Positions 11,274 to 20,989 of a DNA stretch of 64,000 nucleotides are shown one piece after another. A model generated the notes under the pieces. That model had not been told where the DNA came from, did not search any database, and saw nothing but the letters and a program-made list of their open reading frames with translations. Source of the DNA: Vanrija pseudolonga. Lineage: Eukaryota; Basidiomycota; Tremellomycetes; Trichosporonales; Trichosporonaceae. Location: assembly GCF_020906515.1 (NCBI RefSeq), contig NC_085849.1, positions 3,224,001-3,288,000 of the forward strand. Reading direction: 5' to 3'. The translations under genes and the position numbers were made by a program. Within the stretch, counting starts at the first letter, position 1; each line of letters starts with the position of its first letter.

Positions 11274-14243
11274 ATGTTCGAGCGGACGCTGCAGGACCTG
11301 ATCCGCGGGCTGCGCGCGCACAAGGCGTCGTCGCGCGCGCAGGAGGAGTCGTTCCTCGCCGAGGCGATGGCTGAGATCCGCAAAGAGCTCAAGGGCAAGG
11401 ACATGCAGCTCAAGGCGGAAGGCGTGTTGAAGATGTGCTATGTGGGTATCTACACCCTGTATCTACCCGCTTACACGCCCAGCTCATGATGCTCTACCCC
11501 ATCCCCGCGCCGGCGGGCTTCGCGTTCAACGTGGTCGAGACGATGAGCTCGCCGCGGTACCACCTGAAGCGTGGGTGCTAGGTCGGTCGGTTGTGTGCTC
11601 ACTCCCCAGAGCTAGGCTATATGGCCGCGCCGATGGCCTTCTCTGGCGACTCGGAGGAGGTCGTCCTTACCGTCAACAGCATCAAGAAGGACCTGCAGTC
11701 TCCGCACCTCGCCATACCCGCGCTACCGCTATCAGCGCTGCCCCACCTGCTAAGCCTCTCACCAAGCCTGGCACACACGCTGCACCCCGACCTGCTGGTG
11801 CTGCTGACGCACTCGAGCCCACGGATACGCAAGCGCGCGGTCCTGTGTCTCCTGCCGTGCTGGGAGGCGTTCCCGGACGGCCTGCGCGAGGGCTTCCCGC
11901 GCCTCCGCGAGCGCCTGCTTGACGAGGACCAGGGCGTCGTCGGCGCGACGGTCAGCGTGGTCATGGAGCTTGCGCGCCGGCAGGGAGGGAGCAACTACCT
12001 GCCGCTCGCGCCCGAGCTGTTCGGCATCCTCACCAAGAGCAGCAACAACTGGATGCTGATCAAGGTCGTCAAGCTGTTCGCGCTGCTCACGCCGCTCGAG
12101 CCGCGGCTCGTTCGCAAGCTGCTCCCCCCGCTCACGGCGCTCATCTCGTCCACGTCGGCGATTTCGCTGTTGTACGAGTGCGTCCGCACGTGTATCGTCG
12201 GCGGCATGCTCGACCCCGATCGCGAGGAGGGCGAGGCGCTCGCCCGCGTGTGTGTCGAGAAGCTGGGTGGATATTTGAGAGACGAGGGAGGCGACCAGAA
12301 TCGTGAGTGAAGTGTAGTGGGGTGGTCTGACGCCTAGTGCGCTACATCGCCCTCCTCGCCATGGTCAAGATCACCCCGACCCACCCGTACATGGTCGCAG
12401 AGTACCAGGACGAGATCCTGGCGAGTCTCGACGATGCGGATCTGTCGATCCGCATGCGCGCACTCGAGCTCGTGACGGCCATGGTGGACCGCGGGAACCT
12501 GCGCCACATTGTCGACGAGCTGCTCACGCACCTCGCCCCGCCAGAGGAGGAGGCGAGCCTGCCGTCCGCCATGTCGTCGCTTGCCGCCGCTGCGGCCAAG
12601 ACAAAGACCTCAGACCCGACAGTCACTGCGCAGAACATCTCCCAGTCGCCATCGTACCGCCTGCTCCTGTCCCAGCGCGTCCTAGACATCATCGCCCACG
12701 ACACGTATCTCCACGTCTCCGACTTTGAGTGGGTCGTGTCTGTGCTCGTTGACGTCGCGTACGTCAGCCACGTGGATATCGGCACCCAGGTGCACGACAT
12801 GCTGCTTGACGTCGTGGCCCGTGTCAAGAGCGTGCGCGGGTACGCTGTCAAGGTGTTGGAGCGGGTCGTTGCAGACGACGAGTTCAGGGAGCGCATCAAG
12901 GACAAGTCGGGCGAGGACGGCCTCCTCCGCGCTGCTGTGTGGATCTGCGGGGAGTACTCGAGTGAACTCCACTCCCCGCTCAGCACCATCTCCAACCTCC
13001 TCACCCCTTCCCTTGCCCAGGCGCCACCGGCCGTCGTTGCGCTTTCGCTGCATGCCGCCGCCAAAGTGTTCGGGCACTATGCCGCGACCATCTCGGCATC
13101 ATGGTCGGCTGAGTTACACGAGGAGTGCAAGAACGTCGTCGCGAGCATCCGCTCTGGTGCCGAGCCTTTCCTCTACAGCGCAGACATCGAGGTGCAGGAG
13201 CGCGCTGTCGAGCTCACACAGCTCCTCGCCTTTGTCAACGCCGACCTCAGCAACCACGTGCCACCGAAGCGGTCTGCTCCTGTCGAGTCGATTCCTGGCG
13301 TCGAGGGAGGCTTCGAGGATGACGGCCAGGCCGAGGACGCAGAGCCACCCTACCCCAAGTCCTTGTTCCTCTTCGAGCCGCTCTTCACGTCGCACGAGCT
13401 CAACTCGGTCGCCTACATGGCACAGGAGGCCGTTCGCATCCCCGATGGTATCGACTTGGACAAGCCCATCGTCCCGAACAACGGCTTCGCGGGTATCCAG
13501 GACGACGATGACGCTGAGAGCGAGGACGAGAAGCAGGAGGTCGACCTCGGCGAGGGCGGTGGAGCCGGTATGGACGAGCTCCGCCGTGTCCTCCGCGACC
13601 AGGAGCGCAAGGGCAAGAAGACCAAGGGCAAGGGCAAGAAGGCCGAGGGGGAGCTCACTGCAGCTGAGAGGGCTGAGAAGCTGAAGGTGAGCTAGGGTAT
13701 TAGCGACGCCTAGCTGACAAACAGAAAAAGGCAGCCAAGCGCGAACGTGCCCGCAACGACCCATACTACCTCTACGACAAGAAGGACGACGTTGACGACG
13801 ACGACGTTGATGACATCCCGATAGTCCGGCTAGACGACTCGGAGATGGCCGCAGCGGAAGCGCCAGCGCCGACCAAGGTCAAGTCGAAGAAGAAGCGCGC
13901 ATCAGTGCTGGCCCCACCACCAGAGTTTGACCGGAACGGCGAGATGCCCGCGGGTGCGGCTCCAGTAGCGCCAGCAGCAGCCTCTGCAGCTAAGCCCAAG
14001 TCGGGGCTGGCGGCAGTCGACTTGCGCACCGCAGCACCCGTTGCGTCCCGGCCAAGCACCTACGACGAGTACGACGCGGACGGACTCCCGCCGCGCTCGG
14101 CCGTCGCGACGCCTGTGCCAGCGCCAGTGACAGCCGCAGCTGAGCCAGCACCGACACCTTCAATAGCAGACGCACCGGCCGACGAGGCGCAGGCGGTCAA
14201 GGTTGTCAAGGTGAAGCGCAAGAAGAAGAAGGCGGTGGTTTAG
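11274..14243 (+). CDS. APL5: AP-3 complex subunit delta
   Basis: Five exons (11274-11441, 11483-11570, 11610-12302, 12338-13686, 13725-14243) give 938 residues, close to yeast Apl5. The N-terminus MFERTLQDLIRGLRAHK and the following VVETMSSPRYHLKQLGYMAA segment (created by the second splice) are hallmark delta-adaptin sequences. An adaptin/HEAT solenoid extends to about residue 600. It is followed by an acidic-then-basic hinge (GKKTKGKGKK) and an Ala/Pro-rich tail ending KKKKAVV, so the appendage is short or absent. AP-3 sorts cargo from the Golgi/endosome to the vacuole. All four introns join conserved codons cleanly, so the model is firm. Confidence 0.9.
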
Positions 14244-14491
14244 AGGGAGTGGAGTGGATGATGCATTGTCGTATTTGTACGGTGGAGATATGTGGGAGCA
14301 CGCGGACGGTGTTGAACGTGATGCTTCATGAGTGTGGTACTCGAGCCATCATGAAACTGCCACATGCCACAATGCGAGGTGAAGTGTATACATGTGTGGT
14401 GTCTCTGGTCTAATCTACATTGCCGCGATGGGCGAGTCTAGTTGAAGCTGTGCACGTTAGCAACTCCTCACCCTGCACGACACTGCGCCAC

Positions 14492-15580
14492 TCACTCGGT
14501 GTCACAATAGCTAATCGTGTCGATCGTCTCTCCGTCGTCGTCGGCGTAGTCATCGTCCTCGTTAAAGTCGTCTTCCTCGTTGAAGTCGTCGTCCTCGTAG
14601 AACATGTCGTCGTCGACGTTGAGGAACGACAGGTCGTCGTAGAGGTCGGTATGGAACTCGTCCCAGTCGTCGTCCCAGCCCTCCTCGACGCCGAGCATCA
14701 AGGGCCACTTGTACCACTCTGTCTTTGGGCCCTCCGACGTCCACAGGAACGCGAAATACTTCTTCATTCTGCGCCGGCAGACGGGGCACTCGATCTTGGC
14801 ATACGTCTGGGCGACGAACTGCCCCACGTCGTCAGGCAAGTCCTTGACCAGCGCGACGCCCCCGGACACCCAGTGCGCGTGCGCGCGCTCCCAGTCCCCG
14901 AGGATGCAGTGCACGCACTCGCTTGCGAGGTTTGGCTGCTGCGCGCGGAGTGCTGCCTCGTCGACGCGCTCGAACGCTGCCTCGGCTTCGGCTTGGCGCG
15001 CGTAGAACCGCTCAAGCGCGTCGAGCGCGTACGGCGCGCGAGTTTCGAGTGTACTGCGGCACCACGCGCTCATGGTGCTCAGCGGCGTCGCGAGCAGCTC
15101 GTCGACCCAGTCGTGCAGGAGATTGCGGTACTCGGGCGGGTTGATAGGCCCGTACGAGCAGGTCATGAAGAGTGACTCGAGGGCGAACCCCGTGAACGGG
15201 TCATTCTCGCGCAGCCCGTCGAGGAGCGCGAGAAAGACAATGTGCAGCCCGTACGCGAACGCGACGTCCACACAGTCGGTGAGGAAGGCCACATCCCAGC
15301 TCGGCACGGGCGGGAACTTGGGGTCCGTCTTGACGAGGTAGTCGAGCGCGAACTTGAGGGCTGGTGCCGACGCGGACAGCAGCGGGATGGGGTCGTCGTT
15401 GGCGACGGGCAGCTCGGCGAGGTCCTTGAAGAAGGTCGAGCGCTTGGCGAGGAGTGCGAGCGGGACCGCGAAGAGCACGCCGTCGCGCGATTCGAGGACG
15501 ACAGTGCCGGCGGGGCGGTCACCGCCCGCGGCGTCGGCATACTCTGGGTGGAAGGAGGTCTGAGACGACGGGGCGGCCAT
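14492..15580 (-). CDS. BTB/POZ domain protein, single exon, acidic C-terminus
   Basis: An intronless 362-residue ORF. After about 25 disordered residues there is a BTB/POZ-like fold: GTVVLESRDGVLFAVPLALL, then KRSTFFKDLAELP, then PIPLLSASAPALKFALDYL. This is the divergent BTB type common as a multigene family in basidiomycetes. The middle is helical and carries CVHC (about 220) and CPVC (about 268), a spacing that could hold a structural metal. The last about 50 residues are very acidic (runs of Asp/Glu with Phe/Tyr). Such proteins often act as adaptors, sometimes for Cullin-3, but nothing here proves a partner. It is convergent with AP-3 delta, with 248 bp between stops. Confidence 0.7.
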   Translation of the reverse strand: MAAPSSQTSFHPEYADAAGGDRPAGTVVLESRDGVLFAVPLALLAKRSTFFKDLAELPVANDDPIPLLSASAPALKFALDYLVKTDPKFPPVPSWDVAFLTDCVDVAFAYGLHIVFLALLDGLRENDPFTGFALESLFMTCSYGPINPPEYRNLLHDWVDELLATPLSTMSAWCRSTLETRAPYALDALERFYARQAEAEAAFERVDEAALRAQQPNLASECVHCILGDWERAHAHWVSGGVALVKDLPDDVGQFVAQTYAKIECPVCRRRMKKYFAFLWTSEGPKTEWYKWPLMLGVEEGWDDDWDEFHTDLYDDLSFLNVDDDMFYEDDDFNEEDDFNEDDDYADDDGETIDTISYCDTE

Positions 15581-16635
15581 GGTTGGAGACCGAGGAGAGC
15601 CACAGTGCTTGTATGTGTGTTGTTTGTTGTTGTTGCTGTTGAACGAGAGAGTTCAGGGAAGGCTCGAGGCTCAAGGTTGAGTGGGATGGAGGCAGAGAAA
15701 ACTGTTATCCCCGAGGGCGAGGCGCGTGCGCGCGGCCCGTGCAGAGAGAGGCGCGAGCGGGGCGTGGGAACAGAAGGACGTTGGGCGAGTGGCGCGGTGC
15801 GGCGGCACGGAGAAACGCTTCAGTGCATGATTCCCGGGGCTGGGCTCGGAGTCGTCGGAGGGGATTTTTGGTGGGGATCAGCCAGGACAGCACGCAGCAA
15901 CGACGGCCAGAGCGCACGAGGACAACGGTGCCACGGTGCCACTTTGGGTGTGGCGGCGGTCGGTGGGGTGGTGGCGGCGGCGGCGCGCCGGGGCTGGCGG
16001 GGGCATGTGGCCGGGCGGCGAGTAGTTTGCGCCGCCGCCGCCAACTGTCGGGGATCGTGAAACGCGGCCGACGACGCGACGAGCAGGCCAGGCCAGCAGG
16101 ATATCGCTGAGGGGTGTCGCCGCCCCGATCTGTCCCCCCTAGTCTCCGAACGCCGCCGAGACGACAAAGCTCACCCACTCGGAGCTCGCCACTGCCACCC
16201 GCCAGGACAATAGACGTTGCGAGTACGCCCCGATCCAGGTGTGCCGTGGTGGCGGGCGACGGTGACTGAGCCCGTGGTGGGCCCGCCATGGTCACTTGAT
16301 GGGCTGCTGGGGCGAGCGAGCGAGCCGGAGTAACCTCCACTACAGCACGACTCCACAGCCCACCGCCAACAGGCCACACACACACACGCGATCTGGCCGT
16401 TGTGTCTGTGCGCGCAGCTCTGTCCACCCACGACCACTCGTGTTTGTCCATCACGAACGACTCTTGCATGTTCTCATCGCGTCTGCGTCCTCGTCGTTGT
16501 CGAGCACAGCATCGGCTTCGGCATCACCACCACCACCACCACCACCACCACCATCACTCGCAACAAGGTATCCGCAGCAGTCACATCACCAGCATCCATC
16601 GCGACCGACCCCCTGCCCCTCCCACTACCCCCACG
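15581..16635. other. Divergent intergenic region (BTB gene / Gln-rich gene)
   Basis: About 1.05 kb between divergent starts. It is GC-rich with no believable gene; long ORFs here are chance readings of GC-rich DNA. The right end is the leader of the Gln-rich gene and contains a (CAC)n repeat at 16524-16555 and an upstream in-frame ATG at 16468. Confidence 0.55.
16524..16555 (+). repeat. (CAC)n trinucleotide microsatellite
   Basis: An almost perfect CAC run of about ten units in the leader of the following gene. If translation began at ATG 16468 it would encode a poly-His tract in frame with the protein starting at 16636. Confidence 0.8.
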
Positions 16636-18439
16636 ATGCCGCGCCGTCGCTCAACCCCCGCCAGCGGCGGACCTGCAGCACCAGCCGTCAAGCGAGCCGG
16701 CCCAGGCGCGCGAGCCGCCCCAAACCCCCACCCACCACGAAGCAGGAAACGGTCCATGCATGCCGCCTCTGTCGCAGACTCAGCATCCGCCGCCGCGAGC
16801 GCACCTCCCGTGCCCCCGCTACCAGCAGGCATGTTTACCCAATTCCACGTCTCGTCGCCGCCTCCGCCGCCGCAGGACTCGGCGCCGTCCATCTCATTCT
16901 CGAACCAGCAACAGCAGCAGCAGTACGCCCACGTCCCCCGAGTCCTCCCGCCCCAGAGAGCAGAGTACGCTGCCCCCGCCACGCCGTTCCCCGTGCCTTC
17001 GCCCCGTGTGGCACCAGCACCGACTCCGCTCCTCGCCCCGCCGGCCCCGCCCCCGCCGACCCCACGCGCGATGAAGCGCAAGTCGACCGCCTCGACGTCG
17101 TCGGCAGCCTCGACACCAAAGCTCGAGCGCGCATCGCCAGTCATCGCACGCACGCCGACCCCGCTCGCCCACGCCGCCCGTGCCTACCCCCCCGCCGCCG
17201 CCGCCGCCCTACCGCCCACCCCCCAGTCACAGCCCCAGCCCCAACCTCCCCAGGCCCAGCTGTCGTACCTCCCTTTAGCGGGCTACCGCCCTGCCCCGGA
17301 CGGCTACTATGCGGCTGTGAACACGACGCTGACCCCGCTGCCGCTCGTCGCGACGGCAGGCCTCATCCCCGCCCAGGCGGACTTCGGGTACGGCTCGGCC
17401 TACCCGTATGCTTGGGCCGCGCAGTACTACGCCACGATGATGTCGGCTTCCGATGACCAAGGGCAGGTGGACACGGGCTTCGAGCGCCAACAGCAACAAC
17501 AACAGCAGCAGCAACAGCAGCTCCAGGTGCCGGTGCAGGTGCAGCACTATGACACGCTCGTCGGGTGCAGGCAGGACCCGACCACGGGGCAGTGGTACGC
17601 TGTGCCGGCGCCAGCAGCAGCTCCAGTGCCGTCACCAGCGCCAGTGCCAGCCCCAACGCCCTTCAGCCGGGCGAGCACCGCGACGCCCGCAGACATGTCG
17701 CAGGCCCTCGCGCAGCTGCATCCCCTGACGCCGGCACCGGTTCCAGTGGCCACACCAGCAGTTGGGGCAGCTACCCTCCCCCTGTCCCCGTTGCCGGAGT
17801 TCCAACCGGCAACAGTGTACACGTCCACGCCTGTGCTGTCGTCCAGCTCAGCAACGACGCCACATACGGTCGTGGGGGACCAGTCACCGCTGCCCAGCGC
17901 ACTCAGCCTCGGAACCGGTGTGCCGTATGCGCCGTCGTCGAGCTCGCCCGCGACCGCCGTCAAGCCGCCGGTCCAGTTCCCCGGCGCGCCGGTGCCCACC
18001 ATCCCGAGCCACAGTCAATGGGCGTACCCCGACATTCAGCAGCAGCAACAACAACAACAACAACAGCAGCAGCAGCAGCAGCTGTCGTACCAGTACGCAA
18101 ACTACGGCCCCGACCGGGCGATGGTGTTTGAAGACCCCGTGCGGGACAACGCAATCTCCACCCAGGAGTTCACCGAAACAATGGACAGCATGACGGGGAT
18201 CCTGTATAACCTTATGGCCAAGGCCCAATATGCGTCCCCACAGGACCATGTCAACGGCCTTACGCGGATCCAGGAACTGTTAAGTGACTTGACGCAAAAG
18301 GTGTGTTCGGCGGCGTGATAGCGGTGCTGACAGTGCGCAGGAGGCTCAGCGGAATGTCCACCGGCCGGTCAGCCGCAGCAGCGTGGCAGGGCCATCAAAG
18401 CCCAGCGGCCTGTTGTTGTCCCGGCCGAGTCAATCTTGA
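16636..18439 (+). CDS. Gln/Pro-rich low-complexity protein, function unknown
   Basis: I do not recognise this gene. Two exons (16636-18300, 18341-18439) encode 587 residues. ATG 16636 was chosen over in-frame ATG 16468 because it has a purine at -3 and avoids a poly-His leader. The N-terminus is basic and Ser/Pro-rich (MPRRRSTPASG, later AMKRKSTAS), suggesting nuclear location. The body is Pro/Ala/Gln-rich with Q11 (17488-17520) and Q15 (18037-18081) tracts mixing CAG and CAA. Only the C-terminal about 90 residues, from MVFEDPVRDNAISTQEFTET, look foldable (amphipathic helices with LYNLMAKAQ and IQELLSDLTQKEA). Composition resembles fungal transcriptional co-regulators or prion-like RNA factors, but this is inference from composition only. 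Confidence 0.62.
17488..17520 (+). repeat. In-frame (CAG/CAA)11 tract
   Basis: Eleven consecutive Gln codons, CAA and CAG mixed, inside the Gln/Pro-rich gene. Confidence 0.9.
18037..18081 (+). repeat. In-frame (CAG/CAA)15 tract
   Basis: Fifteen consecutive Gln codons. The run starts and ends with pure CAG and has a CAA core, which tends to limit slippage compared with pure CAG. Confidence 0.9.
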
Positions 18440-18594
18440 TATACCCACAGCCCTAGTTAGTTTGCCGTGCTTGTGAAGCATGATCTACATACATAGATAC
18501 AGTTTGAGGCCTAATTGCATGTGAGATGCTGGTCATCGAATGTGGTGTGGTGTCGGTGCAATGCTGGTGGTGAGATGGCGGCTGAGCCGCATTG

Positions 18595-20659
18595 TTAGTC
18601 GTCGTCAAAGAAGCTTTCGAACTGGCAGGTTTAGCACACGCCTGAACAAAGTCCGCCACCCACCTGTCGCCCGTAGGACCTGTTTGCCCCACCCGCCTGC
18701 GTCGGACCAAGGGCAGGCACGTCGTCGTCGTCGTCGTCGCCCAGCTCTTCGTCGCTCCTTGGCCGGCTCCGGCTCCGACTCCCGCTCCGATCCCGCGACG
18801 GCGCCTCCGACCGGCCCCTGGGTGGGGCACGCGGCGGCGCAGGGTTGTTGTCCACCACGGCCTTGGTTGGCGACGTTGAGCGGCGTTGTGGTGGTGGCGG
18901 CGGCTTGACGGGCGAAGCCGAGCGGCGCTGTGGTGGCTGGCCGGATGGTGGCCTCACCGGCGACGGGACTCGCTGCGACGGCGCGCGTAGTGTCTGGCTC
19001 TCTGCTGCAGGTCGGAACGCGTCGCGTGGTGTCGACATTTGCGCGGCATTAAGCCCTGCGGCAAACGTCGCGTCCCCGACGTCGCTCCAGTCGGCTGGCG
19101 CATGGTCTTCGTCGTCGTCAAGACCAAGATCGTCCAAGACCTCGGCCTCAGCGTCCTCCATCATGGCCTCGAGATCGACGTCGTCCATACCGGCGGCTTC
19201 CAGCGCCTCCTGCTGCGACATGCGCTGGCTCATGCTCTGGCTCGGACCGGGGAGGAAGAGCGGCTCGGCGGCGTGCGTCCGCTGCGACTGCGACGCCAGC
19301 CCGTTCGCGCCCCTCAGAGACACCTGCGACGGGCCTCGGTCCGGTGGCTCGACGGTGAGGCTGAGACTTGTCCGCGGCCTGCTCGAGCTTGGCCGCGGGC
19401 GCACACTCCCCATACGGCTCTGTGCGTCGACATCTGTCTTGACTGTCACGGACGCGCTCTCGCGCTTTCTCTTCACGCTGCCGTTCGCTGGGGTGCTCGT
19501 CAGCGACGCAAACTCGTCGCAGGGTGAGGTCGCGATGACGAAGAAGATCGTGAAAAGAAGCTTGTTGTTGCCAAACTTGTCAGCACCGTAACATGTCGAG
19601 CTGATCGTCATAGGCTGGGTCGCCTCGGAGAAGAAGAAGTCGAGGTCCATGCCGAACTGCTCGGCGAGCTGCAGCGTTGCCTTTCGTCAGCGCGCGCCGA
19701 GTCCCGCTCTCGACCCACCTTGAACTCCTTCATCGGCAGCGTGAGGTCCACACGGCCATTACCCCCGACCACTTCGTAGTTTGTAAACTCGGCCACGTCG
19801 AGCGTGATCTCCGTGGACAGCGCGTTTGTCGCCAGTCCGTTGAGGTTCTTGACGCGCACCTCGTTCTCGGACAGCATCCACGCGAGCTGGGTATCCCCGC
19901 GCACGTTGGCCGTGTTGTTCGAGGCCGGCGCGGTAAACGCGAGCGTGAAGTGGTCAAACCAGTCGCGGAGTGTCTTGGCCGCGATCTGGAAACCTGACGG
20001 CGTCGTGTCGGGGTCAACTATTGCGCGCAGGAAGTCGGACGCCTGCAGGTGGAGAAAATGCTTCTTCGTGATTCCTGCCAGGGTGAGCCGTGAACACGCA
20101 ACGCCACCCACCATGGCGGTACACGAGCTTGAGCTCGAGCTGCGCCGAGCGATGGTTGACGCGGATATCGTCGTCCTCGTCCTCGTCGTCTGCTGGCGCG
20201 CGCAGCCCGCCGTCCGGATCGTGGATCTTGAGGTCGAGCCGCTCGACCTCCTTCACTGCCGACGCCTTGCCAAGCACGCTGATGATGGACTGTAGGGGGG
20301 TCAGCTCGGCAAGCTGCTGCACGGCCACGCACCTTGACGTAGAGCTGGCACTTGACGCCGCGCCGCTGCTCGGCTGCGTTCCCCAGTGGCCGATACTTGG
20401 AGAAGAAGGCCGGCTGCAACGTCACGAGCGAGAATGCCGACTTGGACGAGTTGGTCACTGCGAGCTCCCACTGCGTGTCAGCGTTGCTGGGGAAGGAGGT
20501 GACGCACAATCTCCTTGTTCGCGTGCATGCACAGCTCGTCGCCGTACCGCGCCGCGCATTGTAACAGCCGAACAAAGTCTGGTGGTCAGCGGCTTCCTCC
20601 CCGTCGTTTAGCCAATCTAACCCACTTTTGATGTTATCCCCCTTAATAGAGGCCTCCAT
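18595..20659 (-). CDS. RAD9: RAD9 checkpoint clamp (9-1-1) subunit
   Basis: About seven short introns. Exon 1 reads MEASIKGDNIK; splicing gives NFVRLLQCAARYGDELCMHANKE, then LAVTNSSKSAFSLVTLQPAFFSKY, the signature of the Rad9 PCNA-like fold. The second half (GITKKHFLHLQASDFLRAIV, WMLSENEVRVKNLNG, LPMKEFKATLQLAEQFGMDL) completes the clamp. A long Ser/Pro/Arg-rich tail follows (PSRPSSGQP-type composition) and ends YGRQ-FESFFDDD, with the final 3' splice placed so that an acidic aromatic end is encoded. The tail of Rad9 is phosphorylated and recruits TopBP1-type proteins to activate ATR; SP/TP/SQ sites are present. The 9-1-1 complex loads at stalled forks and resected ends. The gene is convergent with the Gln-rich gene, with stops 155 bp apart. 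Confidence 0.87.
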
Positions 20660-20989
20660 CGTGCTGGATAGCTGTTGCTGCTATCAGCATGAGCTCGTTG
20701 TGAGCGGGGCAGTCTCTCTTTTGCTGGTTGAGAGTACAATGTCAATCAACGACAAGGAAGACATTCCATTTGGATGAACCACAGTCCAGTCATGATGTCA
20801 ACAAACCGAGGGAGCGGAAGCAATCCACCTCCATCTTCCTCAATCATCTCCACCCCCCTCCCTCTCCCATCCTTTCCTCGCCTCGTCCACAACGCAGAAT
20901 GCGCTATCAAGATGCATAACTATGAAGGATGAGGATCATGGGGAAATCTACTGGTACAGTTGTCCGGGCCTCGCCACTCTTGCGTCCGC
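20660..20989. other. Intergenic: RAD9 promoter and endopolyphosphatase 3' UTR
   Basis: 330 bp. Nothing but a C/T-rich patch (about 20845-20885) is visible. Both flanking genes lie on the minus strand, so RAD9's promoter must be here. Confidence 0.5.

Noticed and set aside
14420-15175. 251-codon + strand frame opposite the BTB gene
   Set aside because: Val-rich reading caused by the Asp/Glu codons of the BTB acidic tail on the other strand.
15242-16060. 272-codon + strand frame through the BTB start and its promoter
   Set aside because: Crosses the BTB coding region antisense and continues into GC-rich DNA without domain or start context.
18845-19591. 248-codon + strand frame opposite RAD9
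   Set aside because: Antisense to the RAD9 tail; Ser/Arg composition mirrors its Ser/Pro/Arg codons.
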